In this document: positions 25,782 to 35,755 of the stretch, piece by piece
Layout: the number at the start of each line of letters is the position of its first letter
How positions within the stretch are numbered: the first letter of the stretch is position 1
Assembly: GCA_025210965.1 (NCBI GenBank)
Contig: JAOAQY010000192.1
Coordinates: 1 to 53,317 of the forward strand
Source of the DNA: Tissierellales bacterium
GTDB lineage: Bacteria > Bacillota > Clostridia > Tissierellales > JAOAQY01
Length of the DNA stretch: 53,317 nucleotides
Reading direction: 5' to 3'
The notes under the pieces: model-generated
The model's database searches: none
Told to the model about the DNA's origin: nothing
The model's input: the letters and a program-made list of their open reading frames with translations, nothing else
Position numbers and translations under genes: made by a program

Positions 25782-26381
25782 CTAAAGTATCAGTACTCTT
25801 TGAATAGCTCTAAGTATTATTTTAGCTGTTTCGTATTCGAGTATTACAGGACTTTTTTCATATTCACCTTTTGATTCGTTCAGTTCGTATAGCTTCACTC
25901 TCCATATGTCGTCTTGTTCGTCACTATCTATGCTAGCCCATGATATAGAGATTGTTTTCTCATCATTTAGATTGTAAATAGCCCATATATTTGATATATG
26001 ATTTGATTCTATATCTCGTATGACCATGTAGCTATCTTGACAATCGACTCTTTTTTCTTGTTTTTCCAAGCCGTATTTTTGGGCTATATCAGCAAGTTTT
26101 TCATCCTGCTTAGAATCATTTTTGCTAGAATTGCTTGTGTTAGAATTAAATTTTAGATATTCTGATTTAGCTTTTGATTTCATGTCATCGATTTTATCTA
26201 TTCCACCACATTTTTCTATGTACTTCGAAATGTCTTCACCTTCTAAAAGCTGTTCATATCCCATCTGCTGGGTGATGTTATTGTTGATGCTATGACCAAT
26301 ATCACCATTAGCTAGAGCACCTCTTCCAGCAATAATCGCTACTCCAGCTGCACAGACCATAGCCAAAGCCTTAAATTTCAT
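25782..26381 (-). CDS. Exported protein of unknown function
   Basis: 199 residues from ATG 26381, which has GGTG about eight bases upstream. The 52 extra residues of the longer frame are hydrophobic with no initiation signal and I reject them. The N-terminus MKFKALAMVCAAGVAIIAG then GALA is a clean signal peptide with an Ala-x-Ala cleavage site near residue 24. The mature part has a Ser/Asn/Lys-rich linker (NSNTSNSSKNDSKQDE) and a C-terminal alpha/beta region. No known domain is recognised. It follows the YbgC-like gene on the same strand and may be read from the same transcript, though 165 bases separate them. Confidence 0.65.
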   Translation of the reverse strand: MKFKALAMVCAAGVAIIAGRGALANGDIGHSINNNITQQMGYEQLLEGEDISKYIEKCGGIDKIDDMKSKAKSEYLKFNSNTSNSSKNDSKQDEKLADIAQKYGLEKQEKRVDCQDSYMVIRDIESNHISNIWAIYNLNDEKTISISWASIDSDEQDDIWRVKLYELNESKGEYEKSPVILEYETAKIILRAIQRVLIL

Positions 26382-26546
26382 GCAAATCACCACTCTCTCC
26401 AATATTAAAAAATTCACTGTCATTATACCATCAACAAAACTTAACAACAATACGAATTCCACAAACAGCATGAATATTGGAATAAAAAGCATTATTGGAC
26501 ACAAAAAAATCAGATTTTGGATTTCTAAGTACATCAATTCATAATT

Positions 26547-26957
26547 TTAATTTTCGCTTGCCGCTCTAAGTTTTTCATCCCACTCTCTATGTGTCCTTCT
26601 AAGCTTCACTGGTTTCATGTCTCTGTCTACAAATCCATGCACGGTGTATCCTTTTGCTATGCATTCATCGTCTCTGAGTATCTCATAATCTAGTATGAGT
26701 TTTACTCCTTTGAAGCTGCGCACGCTCGTTCTTATTGTCAATTCATCGTTGTAATACGCGCTTTTGATGTATTTGCAGTTTACTTCTGCTACTGGGAGGT
26801 ATATACCGTCTTTTTCAAGTGATCTATAGTCTACTTCTATGTGGTCAAATATCGCATCTCTACCTAGTGTGAACCAGTTGAAGTAGTTTGCATGATATAT
26901 GACTCCCATCTGATCTGTCTCGTTGTATCTTGTTTTTATTTTTATGTCTACTGTCAT
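26547..26957 (-). CDS. ybgC: YbgC/FadM-type acyl-CoA thioesterase
   Basis: A 136-residue hotdog-fold thioesterase. The active-site segment TDQMGVIYHANYFNWF (15-30) has the catalytic Asp16 and the family pattern D-x-M-G-x-x-Y-H-x-N-Y. The hydrolysis of short or medium acyl-CoA is the family activity. The ATG directly follows the stop codon of the upstream HD-GYP gene, and its ribosome binding site (GAGGT) lies inside that gene, so the two are translationally coupled. The functional link between a cyclic-di-GMP-type protein and a thioesterase is not evident. Confidence 0.9.
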   Translation of the reverse strand: MTVDIKIKTRYNETDQMGVIYHANYFNWFTLGRDAIFDHIEVDYRSLEKDGIYLPVAEVNCKYIKSAYYNDELTIRTSVRSFKGVKLILDYEILRDDECIAKGYTVHGFVDRDMKPVKLRRTHREWDEKLRAASEN

Positions 26958-28067
26958 TTAATTTACCTCGTATAGTATTTTTTCTATGGTCAAATCGTGT
27001 ACTTTCAATAAATCTATTTCTCTCTCTGTCTGACCTTCTATGTTGAGTGTTTTCACTATTGGTCTGAGAGGATAGTTTAGGTGAGAAGCTCTTACAACTG
27101 CACTCGCTCCATTCGAAAGTTTGACTAGTGTGCCCTCAGGATATGGGTTTATGTTTCTCACAAAATAGTTTGCATACTCAAAATCAAATAGCTGTCCGCC
27201 ACATGCCATGATGTATTCTATGGCTTCATTTGGAGGAACTAAATCTTCCTGATATGGGTTTGATGTCAGTCTATCGTATGTGTTCGTTATGGCTACTATC
27301 CTTGCAAATTTGTGTATATTTTCTTCTTTTGTGTGTCTAGGATAACCAAGTCCATCCCATCTTTCATGGTGCTGAAGTGCTATGATTCTAGCTCTACCGC
27401 TTAAGTTATAGTATTCTTTTAGGTAGTTATATCCAACCTCTGCATGAGTCTCATACAGTTTTTCTTCTTCTTCTGAAAGGTTCATTTTTGTAAATACTTC
27501 TGGATCTATTATTACTTTTCCAATGTCGTGAAGTATAGCTCCTACACATAGGTCTTCTAGGTCTTTTTTGTTTAATTTTAGCTGAACCCCTAGTACTAGA
27601 GACAATACTGCTACATTTAGGCTGTGCTCGTAGGTATAGCTATCCATAGTTTTTATGTCTACTAGGTTTATGAGTGTCGATGTCTTAGATAGTATCTCTT
27701 CTACTAATTGCGAAGCTAGTTTGTTCATATCCTGTATATAGTTTTCATTTCTTTTAGCTACGTTTTTTTGTTTTATGCCTTTTGCACTTTGCAGTTCTGA
27801 TTGTATGGCTACTATGGATTTTTCGTATGTCTCTCTGATAGCGCTTATGGCTTTTTGTCTGAGTTCTGGTTTTATGATGTCTTCTATTTCTCCTTGGCTG
27901 TACTCATCATTTATATAAATCATATGTATGCCGTTTTCATATATTTTCTTTAGTATACTCTCTGTCAATTTGACACCTTTTTTCAAAAGTACACTTCCTC
28001 GGGCATTGTATATGGTTTTGGCTAATTCACTCTCTGGCTTGATACTATTTATCGGTACTAATCTCAT
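26958..28067 (-). CDS. Degenerate HD-GYP domain protein
   Basis: 369 residues: an N-terminal domain (about 1-60) also seen in the paralogue at 34664-35722, a coiled linker (about 65-130) and a C-terminal HD-GYP phosphodiesterase domain. The HD pair is His180-Asp181 and the HHE-GYP stretch is HHERWDGLGYP (233-243). Where active enzymes have VADVFDALT the sequence is AITNTYDRLT, so a metal-binding Asp is Asn262, and the following Arg-x-Tyr (RVYR) is replaced by NPYQ. Cyclic-di-GMP hydrolysis is therefore doubtful and a binding or scaffold role possible. It is upstream of and abuts ybgC. The ribosome binding site is GGAGAG. Confidence 0.88.
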   Translation of the reverse strand: MRLVPINSIKPESELAKTIYNARGSVLLKKGVKLTESILKKIYENGIHMIYINDEYSQGEIEDIIKPELRQKAISAIRETYEKSIVAIQSELQSAKGIKQKNVAKRNENYIQDMNKLASQLVEEILSKTSTLINLVDIKTMDSYTYEHSLNVAVLSLVLGVQLKLNKKDLEDLCVGAILHDIGKVIIDPEVFTKMNLSEEEEKLYETHAEVGYNYLKEYYNLSGRARIIALQHHERWDGLGYPRHTKEENIHKFARIVAITNTYDRLTSNPYQEDLVPPNEAIEYIMACGGQLFDFEYANYFVRNINPYPEGTLVKLSNGASAVVRASHLNYPLRPIVKTLNIEGQTEREIDLLKVHDLTIEKILYEVN

Positions 28068-28151
28068 AATCTCTCTCCCTTGCCCTGCTTTAAGTCTTTA
28101 TTTTATTATATTATATCAAAAAAACGAATTTTTTATAGTGTTAATACAAAA

Positions 28152-28187
28152 AGAAGGTAGAACCATTCAGTATGATTCTACCCTCTT
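28152..28187 (-). terminator. Terminator after pyk
   Basis: AGAAGGTAGAA (28152-28162) pairs with TTCTACCCTCTT (28176-28187) with one mismatch. On the minus strand the second arm continues into TTCTTTTTGT. It lies 12 bases beyond the pyk stop and closes the pfkA-pyk transcript. Confidence 0.8.
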
Positions 28188-28198
28188 TTGTATATATT

Positions 28199-29953
28199 CT
28201 ATAAAATATTTGCTTTTCCTTTGAATATGAGACCTCTTTCAGTATCTACTGTTATGATATCTCCATCAGATAGTTCTTTGGTCACGTCTTTGACTCCAAC
28301 TATAACTGGTATACCTATCGTGATACCGACTACTGCTGCATGTGATGTAAGTCCACCACGTTCTGTAAGTATAGCAGCTGCTTTTTGCATATATGGTACT
28401 AGTTCTTTGTCTGTATCTCTAGCTACTAGTATGTCTCCATCTTCAAACTTAGCTTTTGCTTCTTCTGCTGTAGTCGCTATACATACTTTTCCAACGGCTG
28501 GCTTTCGTCCAAGTCCAGTACCTTTTAGTATGATATCTCCAACTACGTGTACTTTTATCATGTTTGTTCCACCAACTACCCCTACTGGAATACCAGCTGT
28601 GATTACTATTATCTCACCTTGGTGGATATATCCCGCTCTAACTGCACTTTGCACTGAACCTTCTATGGCATCATCTGTAGATGTCATTTTTTCAGTCTCT
28701 ACACTGTATACTCCCCATACAAGCGCTAATTTTCTCATTACTTCTTTAGATGGTGTTGCTGCTATGATCCAAGCATCTGGTCTATACTTTGATACCGATC
28801 TCGCTGTATAACCCGATGATGTTGCTGTAAGAATAGCATTTACGCCCAAATCTTTTGCTATAGTTCCTGTTGCATGACTTATAGCATTTGTTATCGCTAC
28901 ATTGCTAGATCGAACGTTTCTCAGCATGTTTTTATATGACTCAGAACCTTCAATTTTCAGTGCTATTCTTGCCATAGTTTCAACTGCGCCTTTTGGATAT
29001 TTACCAATTGCAGTTTCTCCTGATAGCATGATAGCATCTGTTCCATCTAGTATGGCATTGGCTACGTCTGTAACTTCCGCTCTAGTTGGTCTTGGATTCT
29101 TTATCATAGAATCTAGCATTTGAGTAGCTGTTATAACAGGTTTTCCTGCTTTGTTACATTTTTGGATAATCATTTTCTGTACCAATGGTACATCTTCTGC
29201 TGGAATCTCAACTCCTAAATCTCCACGAGCTACCATGATTCCATCAGATAATTCTATGATATCGTCTATGTTTTCCACGCCTTCGTGGTTTTCTATTTTC
29301 GATATGATGTGAATGTCGCTTGCATCGTTTTCTTCTAATACTCGACGAATTTCAATCACATCTGTTGGTTTTCTGATAAATGATGCCGCTATGAAATCTA
29401 TGCCGTTTTCTATACCAAATTTGATATCCCCTATATCTTTTGATGTAAGTGCTGGCAAGTTAATCTGTACGCTAGGTACGTTAACTCCTTTTTTGTCTTT
29501 TACTACACCTGGATTTTCTACTATACATAGTATATCCGTTTCATTGAGTATTTCTTCAACCTTTAAACCTATTAGCCCGTCGTCTATTAATATTCTATCC
29601 CCGATTTGAACATCTTGTGGCAAGTTTTTGTATGTTATACCGCAGATTTCTTTGTTTCCAAGTATATCTCTAGTAGTGATAGTATACTTCTGCCCTGCTT
29701 CAAGTGTTACTTGACCTTCTTCAAAGTTTAACGTTCGAATTTCCGGTCCCTTTGTATCTAACATGATTGCTACCGGTTCGTTCAAATCGTCACGTACTGC
29801 TTTTATCAAATCAATTTTCTGCTTATGCTCTTCATGTGTTCCATGCGAAAAGTTGATTCTCGCTACATTCATCCCCTCTTGAATTAACGATTTAAGAATA
29901 TCTTCTTGTTCCGTTGCCGGTCCAATCGTACAAACTATTTTGGTTTTTTTCAT
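28199..29953 (-). CDS. pyk: Pyruvate kinase with extra C-terminal domain
   Basis: A 584-residue enzyme converting phosphoenolpyruvate and ADP to pyruvate and ATP. The barrel carries FSHGTHEEH, IDFIAASFIRKP, SKIENHEGVENI and TATQMLDSMIKNPRPTRAEV, the last being the family signature. An allosteric C domain follows at about 355-475, then an additional domain of about 100 residues with RGGLTSHAAVVG, the PEP-utilising (phosphohistidine) module found in Bacillus-type pyruvate kinases. The His there is present but does not act in the main reaction. It starts 13 bases after the pfkA stop with AGGAGTG as the ribosome binding site and ends at a terminator. Confidence 0.98.
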   Translation of the reverse strand: MKKTKIVCTIGPATEQEDILKSLIQEGMNVARINFSHGTHEEHKQKIDLIKAVRDDLNEPVAIMLDTKGPEIRTLNFEEGQVTLEAGQKYTITTRDILGNKEICGITYKNLPQDVQIGDRILIDDGLIGLKVEEILNETDILCIVENPGVVKDKKGVNVPSVQINLPALTSKDIGDIKFGIENGIDFIAASFIRKPTDVIEIRRVLEENDASDIHIISKIENHEGVENIDDIIELSDGIMVARGDLGVEIPAEDVPLVQKMIIQKCNKAGKPVITATQMLDSMIKNPRPTRAEVTDVANAILDGTDAIMLSGETAIGKYPKGAVETMARIALKIEGSESYKNMLRNVRSSNVAITNAISHATGTIAKDLGVNAILTATSSGYTARSVSKYRPDAWIIAATPSKEVMRKLALVWGVYSVETEKMTSTDDAIEGSVQSAVRAGYIHQGEIIVITAGIPVGVVGGTNMIKVHVVGDIILKGTGLGRKPAVGKVCIATTAEEAKAKFEDGDILVARDTDKELVPYMQKAAAILTERGGLTSHAAVVGITIGIPVIVGVKDVTKELSDGDIITVDTERGLIFKGKANIL

Positions 29954-29966
29954 GAATTATTCACTC

Positions 29967-30929
29967 CTATATAGACAATATTTTAGCAAGCTCATAAATA
30001 TCTGCTCTAGGTCTTCTCTCTACTGCTAATGCTTCGTGGATTTCCATATCTGTGATTTCAATCCCTTGAACGCCGATAGCACGTGCTGACTCGCCTTCTA
30101 ATAGGAGTTTTACTGCTTTTTCTCCCATTCTACTAGCCAAAATTCTATCGTAAGCTGTAGGTGCTCCACCTCTTTGGACGTGGCCTAAAACTGTTACTCT
30201 AGTCTCTAATCCTGTCTTTTCTTCTAGTTCTTTTCCTAAGTCTAAGGCATTTTGACTAACGCCTTCAGCTAGCATAATGATATTATGCAATTTCCCACTA
30301 TTTCTACCTTTTATCAAGCCCTGACATAGTGTATCTACATCAAAACCATGTTCTGGAATAAGTACGCTCTCTGCTCCACCTGCCAAGCCCGAAAATAAAG
30401 CAAGGTCTCCACAGTGACGTCCCATAACCTCTATGATATTTGTACGTCCATGTGAACTAGACGTATCTCTAAGTTTTGTTATCAAATCCAATACAGTGTT
30501 AAGCGCTGTATCAAATCCTATAGTTTTTTCAGTGTATGCAAGGTCGTTGTCTATAGTTCCTGGTATACCAACTGTTTTGATTCCAAGATCACTTAATACT
30601 CTAGCTCCATTGAATGATCCATCTCCACCGATGACAACCAATCCTTCTATCCCAAATATATTGAGCATGTTTACAGCTTTTTTCTGACCATCTTCAGTCT
30701 TCATCTCTAAACATCTCGCTGTTTTAAGTACTGTACCACCTTTTTGAATTATATCTGATACAGATCTTGAATCCATTTCTCTTATATTTCCATTAATCAG
30801 GCCGTTGTAACCATTTTCGATTCCCATTACGCGAACTCCGTTGTATAGGGCCGTTCTTACTACGGCTCTTATGGCTGCATTCATGCCTGGAGCATCTCCT
30901 CCACTCGTTAATACTCCTATTGTTTTCAT
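29967..30929 (-). CDS. pfkA: ATP-dependent 6-phosphofructokinase
   Basis: A 320-residue glycolytic enzyme that phosphorylates fructose 6-phosphate. Visible motifs are the ATP-binding [10 protein letters not shown] (11-20), GGDGSFNGA (about 102-110), the catalytic TIDNDL (125-130) and the substrate-binding MGRHCGDLA (about 169-177). GGDGS with Gly at this place marks the ATP-dependent rather than the pyrophosphate-dependent form. Length is the bacterial norm. GGAGG lies before ATG 30929. The promoter is probably at 31041-31069, and pyk follows 13 bases downstream. Confidence 0.98.
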   Translation of the reverse strand: MKTIGVLTSGGDAPGMNAAIRAVVRTALYNGVRVMGIENGYNGLINGNIREMDSRSVSDIIQKGGTVLKTARCLEMKTEDGQKKAVNMLNIFGIEGLVVIGGDGSFNGARVLSDLGIKTVGIPGTIDNDLAYTEKTIGFDTALNTVLDLITKLRDTSSSHGRTNIIEVMGRHCGDLALFSGLAGGAESVLIPEHGFDVDTLCQGLIKGRNSGKLHNIIMLAEGVSQNALDLGKELEEKTGLETRVTVLGHVQRGGAPTAYDRILASRMGEKAVKLLLEGESARAIGVQGIEITDMEIHEALAVERRPRADIYELAKILSI

Positions 30930-31040
30930 TTGTACTTCCTCCTTTTAACTCGAGATTGTTAATTTTTAGCCAAGCGCATAACACTTTTCCACTATGGATG
31001 TACACATGATTTTTCCCTTATCATTGAACAATCAAGTCTA

Positions 31041-31069
31041 ATTATATCAAAAGAAAGGCTCTTAATAAA
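31041..31069 (-). promoter_or_regulatory. Probable promoter of pfkA-pyk
   Basis: On the minus strand TTTATT (31064-31069), 17 bases and a perfect TATAAT (31041-31046). The start codon is about 105 bases downstream. The 227-base gap between dnaE and pfkA holds no gene; a possible weak hairpin near 31114-31134 may end dnaE transcripts. Confidence 0.5.
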
Positions 31070-31156
31070 GCAGTATTTATCAATTAATTTGTATACATAA
31101 AGCTCTATTTTATAAGGAAACCGATACCTTCCTCTTGTTTTGACAGATTACTCCAA

Positions 31157-34100
31157 TTAGCTAAATTTTACATTTTCTGTTCCCAATAAATTTTTTAGTT
31201 CTATAATCAAGTTTTCGTCTTCTAAATCAACAAAAAACTCGCTATCAGTTTTCACCACACGCTTTAGTTTTTCGAAATAAATGTATACAGGTGAATTTCC
31301 TCTATGCCTTTTAAGAGTCTCTTTTAGTAGCATGACTCTCTTGTCTTGTTCTATAGGTGATATTTTTACATAGAGTTTTTGCTCTGTATCGTTAACTGAT
31401 TCAAGTGGCGCTATCTTGTCACAAATGAGTTTTGCCTCATCTTCTTCGTGTATATTTAGCCTACCTGATACTATCACCAATTGATCCTCTTCTGTGTATT
31501 GTTGGTATTTGCTGTATATTTTAGGAAATACAATGCACTCTATATATCCGGTCAAATCTTCGAGGCTTACAAATGCCATCATGTTGTTGTTTTTGGTGAT
31601 TTTTTGTTTTTTAGAAGTCACTATACCTGCTAATACTACTTTTCTACCATCCCATGCGCTAGACTGTTCTTCTTCTAATGCTTCTGCTATCTCTGCTATC
31701 TGTATGCTCGCTACTTTTTCCATAGTAGCTTCGTATCTGCTAAGCGGATGACCACTTATAAATATACCGAGAACCTCCTTTTCCATATTTAATAAGCTTT
31801 GTTCGTCGAATTCTACCAAGCGAGGAATCTGGAATGTATCTACTTCTGTGGTTTCAAACATAGAAAATTGCCCTGCCACATTTCGCTTTTTAGTATTCGA
31901 TAGACTATTCATAATTTTTTCATAGGCAGACATCATCTGAGCTCTGTTGTACTTAAGTCCATCTAAAGCTCCACATCTTATAAGACTCTCTACAGCTCTT
32001 TTGTTGACTGCTGTAGTATCTACCTTTTCTATGAAATCCACTATGTCTACGAATTGTCCTTTTGTTTCTCTAGCTTTCACTATATCGGCTATAGCATTCT
32101 TGCCAACATTTTTGATTGCAGAGAGCCCAAATCTTATCCTGCCTTCATCTACAGTAAATCCGTCAAAACTCGTATTTACATTTGGAGGTAATACCTCTAT
32201 GTCCATTTTCTTACACTCTTGAATGTAGAGTGAAACGGAGCTAGTATTGCCCATAACAGAACTTAGAAGTGATGCCATGAATTCCACTGGATAATAGCAT
32301 TTAAGCCACGCTGTCTGATATGCTACCATAGCATATGCCGCCGAGTGTGATTTGTTAAATGCGTATTTGGCAAAGTCTATCATCTGATCGTAAATTTTGT
32401 TTGCAGCATTTTCGGGTATGCCATTTTCTATAGCTCCTCTGATAGGTGGCGTTTCATCTGGCTTTCCGTGTATGAAGTACTTTCGCTCTTCTTCCATGAC
32501 CTTCATTTTTTTCTTTCCCATAGCTCTTCGAACTAAGTCTGATCGGGCCATTGAAAACCCGCCAATATCTCGAACTACTTGCATAACCTGCTCTTGATAT
32601 ATCATACATCCATATGTTACTCCTAGTATAGGTTTGAGCTTGGGATGTAGATATTCTATCTGCTCTGGGTCCATTTTGTTTTGGATGAAATTTGGTATTT
32701 GATTCATAGGTCCTGGTCTATAAAGTGCATTAGCGGCTATGATATCTTCAAAACCTTTAGGCTCTAACTCCTTTATAAATACCCTCATGCCCGCGCTTTC
32801 AAACTGGAAAACTCCTAGTGTTTTTCCCTGCGCAAATAGCTTGTATACTTCTGGGTCATCGTATTTACAGTCATCAAAACTTACTTTCTTATTCTGCTGT
32901 TTTTCAACCATTTTCGCTGCATTTTGTATGACAGTTAGATTTCGAAGTCCCAAAAAGTCCATTTTCAAAAGACCGAGTTCTTCTATCTCTGTCATATTGT
33001 ATTGAGTGGTTATTACGTCTCCATTTCTAGATAATGGTACGTATTTGTCTATTGCTTCTTGAGATATAACTACACCAGCAGCATGTGTTGATGTATGACG
33101 TGGAAGGCCTTCCACAGCTTTAGCTAAATCTATGAGTTCTCTTATTCTCTCGTCGTTTTCATAAGAAGCTGCTAGTTCTTTGCTCACATCTAGTGCTTTT
33201 GATATGGTCATTCCGAGCTCCATAGGTATCTGCTTTGCAACGAAGTCTACTTCTCCATATGACAAGTCAAGAACTCGCCCAACGTCTCTTATCGCTCCTC
33301 TTGCGGCCATCGTTCCAAATGTTACTATCTGTACTACCTTATCTGTTCCGTATTTTTCTGTTACATAGTCTATTACATTTTGTCTACCACTATCTTGTAT
33401 GTCTATATCGATATCTGGCATTGACACTCTCTCTGGATTTAGAAATCTTTCAAACAGAAGGTTGTATTCGAGTGGGTCTATTTCTGTTATGTCTAGTGCA
33501 TATGATACTATGCTTCCCGCAGCACTTCCCCTACCAGGACCTACTATTATGTCTCTGTCTTTTGCGTATTTTATGAAATCCCACACTATGAGAAAATAAT
33601 CTACATAGCCCATTTTTTCTATGGTAGTCAATTCAAATTCTAGTCGTTCTTTTATTTCGTCTGTTATATTCTCATATCGCTCTTCTAAACCTCTTCTACA
33701 AAGTTCTCTTAGGTATTCCTGGTTTGTATATCCTTCTGGTACTTCGAAGTGAGGTAAGTGAAGAGTATCAAAGTCTAGCTCTACTTCACATCTATCAGCT
33801 ATATCTACTGTGTTTTGCAGTGCTTTTAGCTGATGTGGAAATAGAGATTTCATTTCATTTGGTGATTTGAGGTAGAATTCATCACTTGGAAATTTCATTC
33901 TCTCTTCGTCTTTTATTATTTTTCCAGTTTGAATGCAAAGTAGTGCATCGTGAACTTTTGCATCTGTCTTTTCTATGTAATGCACATCGTTAGTAGCTAC
34001 AAGTTCTATATCTACTTCTTCACTTAGTTCAATGAGTTTGTTGTTTACTTCTTTTTGCTCTAGCATTCCGTGGTCTTGAAGTTCTAGATAAAAATTGTCT

Positions 34101-34594
34101 TGTCCAAATATTTCCTTGTATCTAAGCGCTGATTTTTTTGCTTTTTCGTATTGTCCTTGATTAAGGTATGTCTGTACTTCTCCACCGAGACATGCGCTAA
34201 GTGCTATTATTCCTTCACTGTACTTTGCTATATATTCATGATTGACTCTAGGTTTGTAATAAAATCCATTTACATGACTCTCAGATACTATTTTCATTAG
34301 GTTTTGATAGCCAATTTCATTTTCTGCAAGTAGTACTAGATGGTATAGTGGTTTTCTAACTTTTGATGTGTTATCACCATCTACTACGTATATTTCACAA
34401 CCTAGTATTGGTTTTATACCTTGTTTCTTTGCTTCTTTATAGAAATTAACTATTCCATACATTACTCCGTGGTCTGTTATAGCTAGTGCTTTCATTCCCA
34501 GTTCTTTTGTTTTTTCTATGATTTTAGAAACTTTAGCTGAGCCGTCTAGCAAACTATATTCCGTATGTACATGCAAGTGTACAAAATCACTCAT
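31157..34594 (-). CDS. dnaE: DNA polymerase III alpha subunit, DnaE
   Basis: A 1145-residue C-family replicative polymerase. The N-terminal PHP domain starts at HVHTEYSLLDG (about 7-17). The catalytic palm contains PDIDIDIQDSGR near residue 395 with the metal-binding aspartates, and IIVGPGRGSAAGSIVSY precedes it. The fingers and beta-binding region include YGCMIYQEQVMQV and the helix-hairpin-helix near 830-850. An OB domain lies around 985-1075 (MAFVSLEDLTGYIECIVFP). There is no proofreading exonuclease insert, so it is DnaE, not PolC. In Firmicutes DnaE extends primers before PolC takes over. The ribosome binding site is GGAGG. Confidence 0.98.
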   Translation of the reverse strand: MSDFVHLHVHTEYSLLDGSAKVSKIIEKTKELGMKALAITDHGVMYGIVNFYKEAKKQGIKPILGCEIYVVDGDNTSKVRKPLYHLVLLAENEIGYQNLMKIVSESHVNGFYYKPRVNHEYIAKYSEGIIALSACLGGEVQTYLNQGQYEKAKKSALRYKEIFGQDNFYLELQDHGMLEQKEVNNKLIELSEEVDIELVATNDVHYIEKTDAKVHDALLCIQTGKIIKDEERMKFPSDEFYLKSPNEMKSLFPHQLKALQNTVDIADRCEVELDFDTLHLPHFEVPEGYTNQEYLRELCRRGLEERYENITDEIKERLEFELTTIEKMGYVDYFLIVWDFIKYAKDRDIIVGPGRGSAAGSIVSYALDITEIDPLEYNLLFERFLNPERVSMPDIDIDIQDSGRQNVIDYVTEKYGTDKVVQIVTFGTMAARGAIRDVGRVLDLSYGEVDFVAKQIPMELGMTISKALDVSKELAASYENDERIRELIDLAKAVEGLPRHTSTHAAGVVISQEAIDKYVPLSRNGDVITTQYNMTEIEELGLLKMDFLGLRNLTVIQNAAKMVEKQQNKKVSFDDCKYDDPEVYKLFAQGKTLGVFQFESAGMRVFIKELEPKGFEDIIAANALYRPGPMNQIPNFIQNKMDPEQIEYLHPKLKPILGVTYGCMIYQEQVMQVVRDIGGFSMARSDLVRRAMGKKKMKVMEEERKYFIHGKPDETPPIRGAIENGIPENAANKIYDQMIDFAKYAFNKSHSAAYAMVAYQTAWLKCYYPVEFMASLLSSVMGNTSSVSLYIQECKKMDIEVLPPNVNTSFDGFTVDEGRIRFGLSAIKNVGKNAIADIVKARETKGQFVDIVDFIEKVDTTAVNKRAVESLIRCGALDGLKYNRAQMMSAYEKIMNSLSNTKKRNVAGQFSMFETTEVDTFQIPRLVEFDEQSLLNMEKEVLGIFISGHPLSRYEATMEKVASIQIAEIAEALEEEQSSAWDGRKVVLAGIVTSKKQKITKNNNMMAFVSLEDLTGYIECIVFPKIYSKYQQYTEEDQLVIVSGRLNIHEEDEAKLICDKIAPLESVNDTEQKLYVKISPIEQDKRVMLLKETLKRHRGNSPVYIYFEKLKRVVKTDSEFFVDLEDENLIIELKNLLGTENVKFS

Positions 34595-34636
34595 TGTTTT
34601 TCCTCCATTTCAATTTGAAACAATTCTATTAATTCT

Positions 34637-34665
34637 AAAAAAAGATGCTCAAACAGGCATCTTTT
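34637..34665 (-). terminator. Terminator overlapping the stop of the HD-GYP gene
   Basis: AAAAGATGC (34640-34648) pairs perfectly with GCATCTTTT (34657-34665). On the minus strand it is followed by a T-run of seven. The stem includes part of the stop codon of the upstream gene. Despite it, dnaE begins only 70 bases on, so dnaE needs read-through or a promoter in the short gap. Confidence 0.8.
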
Positions 34666-35722
34666 AGTATACATCTTCAATATAAAGATCTTCATAATCT
34701 ATTAGTCTTAGTAAATATGGGCTGACTTCTCTTCGTAAGCTTTTGCCATGTGTTACTAAAACCATAGGTTTTGCCAGATCTCTTCTATCACTTATGATTA
34801 CATATCCTCTTCTCCCATCGGTTAATTTGATGCGTTTACCAGATGGATAGAGTGCTAAATTCGAACAAAATGCATTTACTATGCGCTCTTCGAATTGTAT
34901 GCCCTTCATTGAGTGTAAATAGTCTGCAACCATATATGTTTCCATTTTTTTTCGGTATACTCGATCAGATGTAAGTGCGTCAAATACATCTGCAACCGAA
35001 ACTATTTTCGCGAGCTCCGGGATAGCATCTCCCCTTGTTTCGTAAGGATAGCCAGTTCCATCTACTCTTTCATGGTGAAAAAGCGCTATATTTGCTATCT
35101 CAGGTTCTAAACCAGGTATTCTCTTGAGTACTTCGTAACCTTTTATAGTGTGATTTTTCATTGCTTCAAATTCTTCTTTTGTGAGCTTAGTAGGTTTGTT
35201 TAGTATGTTTTCATCTACTCTAGCTTTTCCTACATCGTGCAAAAGCGCACCCATTCCTAGTATTTTGAGTTGTTCTGCTCCATACCCGAGACTCATACCT
35301 ATCACTATAGACCAGATAGAAACATTTATGCAATGCGCTGTTGTGTAGTCATCGGCAGCTTTCACATCTATAAATCGCTCTAATAGTTTATCTTGATCTA
35401 CTAGGTCTTCTATTATATCATCCATCAATGCTCTCAGCAAAACTAAGTCCATTTCGTCAGATAACGCTAAATTGGACATGGCATCGTGCATTGCCTTATT
35501 CACTTGATTTCTGGTTTCTTCCAAAATCATTTCTTTAGGTTCTATAGATTCCGTTAATTGTGATTCTATATATATTTCATCAATACCTAATTTTTCGAGT
35601 TTATGAATAAATGTCTTTTTAAGCTCTGTTCCCTTGCCCAAGACAACTGATCCATCTACTCTAAATATGGTTTTGGAAACAACCATCCCCTCTTTTAGGC
35701 TTGCTACCTTGATCAGTTCCAT
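34664..35722 (-). CDS. HD-GYP domain phosphodiesterase
   Basis: 352 residues. The N-terminal domain (1-60, MELIKVASLKEGMVVSKTIF) is homologous to that of the paralogue at 26958-28067. The C-terminal HD-GYP domain is intact: HD at His162-Asp163, HHERVDGTGYP (216-226) and VADVFDALTSDRVYR (243-257). This domain hydrolyses cyclic-di-GMP or related dinucleotides, so the protein probably lowers a second messenger that controls motility or envelope. Its stop overlaps a terminator and a TATACT promoter sits upstream at 35756-35784, which makes it a single-gene unit. Confidence 0.93.
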   Translation of the reverse strand: MELIKVASLKEGMVVSKTIFRVDGSVVLGKGTELKKTFIHKLEKLGIDEIYIESQLTESIEPKEMILEETRNQVNKAMHDAMSNLALSDEMDLVLLRALMDDIIEDLVDQDKLLERFIDVKAADDYTTAHCINVSIWSIVIGMSLGYGAEQLKILGMGALLHDVGKARVDENILNKPTKLTKEEFEAMKNHTIKGYEVLKRIPGLEPEIANIALFHHERVDGTGYPYETRGDAIPELAKIVSVADVFDALTSDRVYRKKMETYMVADYLHSMKGIQFEERIVNAFCSNLALYPSGKRIKLTDGRRGYVIISDRRDLAKPMVLVTHGKSLRREVSPYLLRLIDYEDLYIEDVY

Positions 35723-35755
35723 ACGATTCCACCTTTTTTAAATATCCCCAATTTC

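Noticed and set aside
25782-26537. A 251-residue start for the exported protein
   Set aside because: The first 52 residues are hydrophobic and precede a clean signal peptide at Met53, which has its own ribosome binding site; the shorter form is preferred.
28188-28811. A long plus-strand open frame (about 207 codons) opposite pyruvate kinase
   Set aside because: It is an antisense shadow of pyk; its low-complexity Ser/Thr/Pro-rich translation follows from the codon use of the real gene and no ribosome binding site is present.
30793-31005. A 70-codon ORF in front of pfkA
   Set aside because: It overlaps the pfkA start in another frame and has no own ribosome binding site, so it is treated as a shadow.
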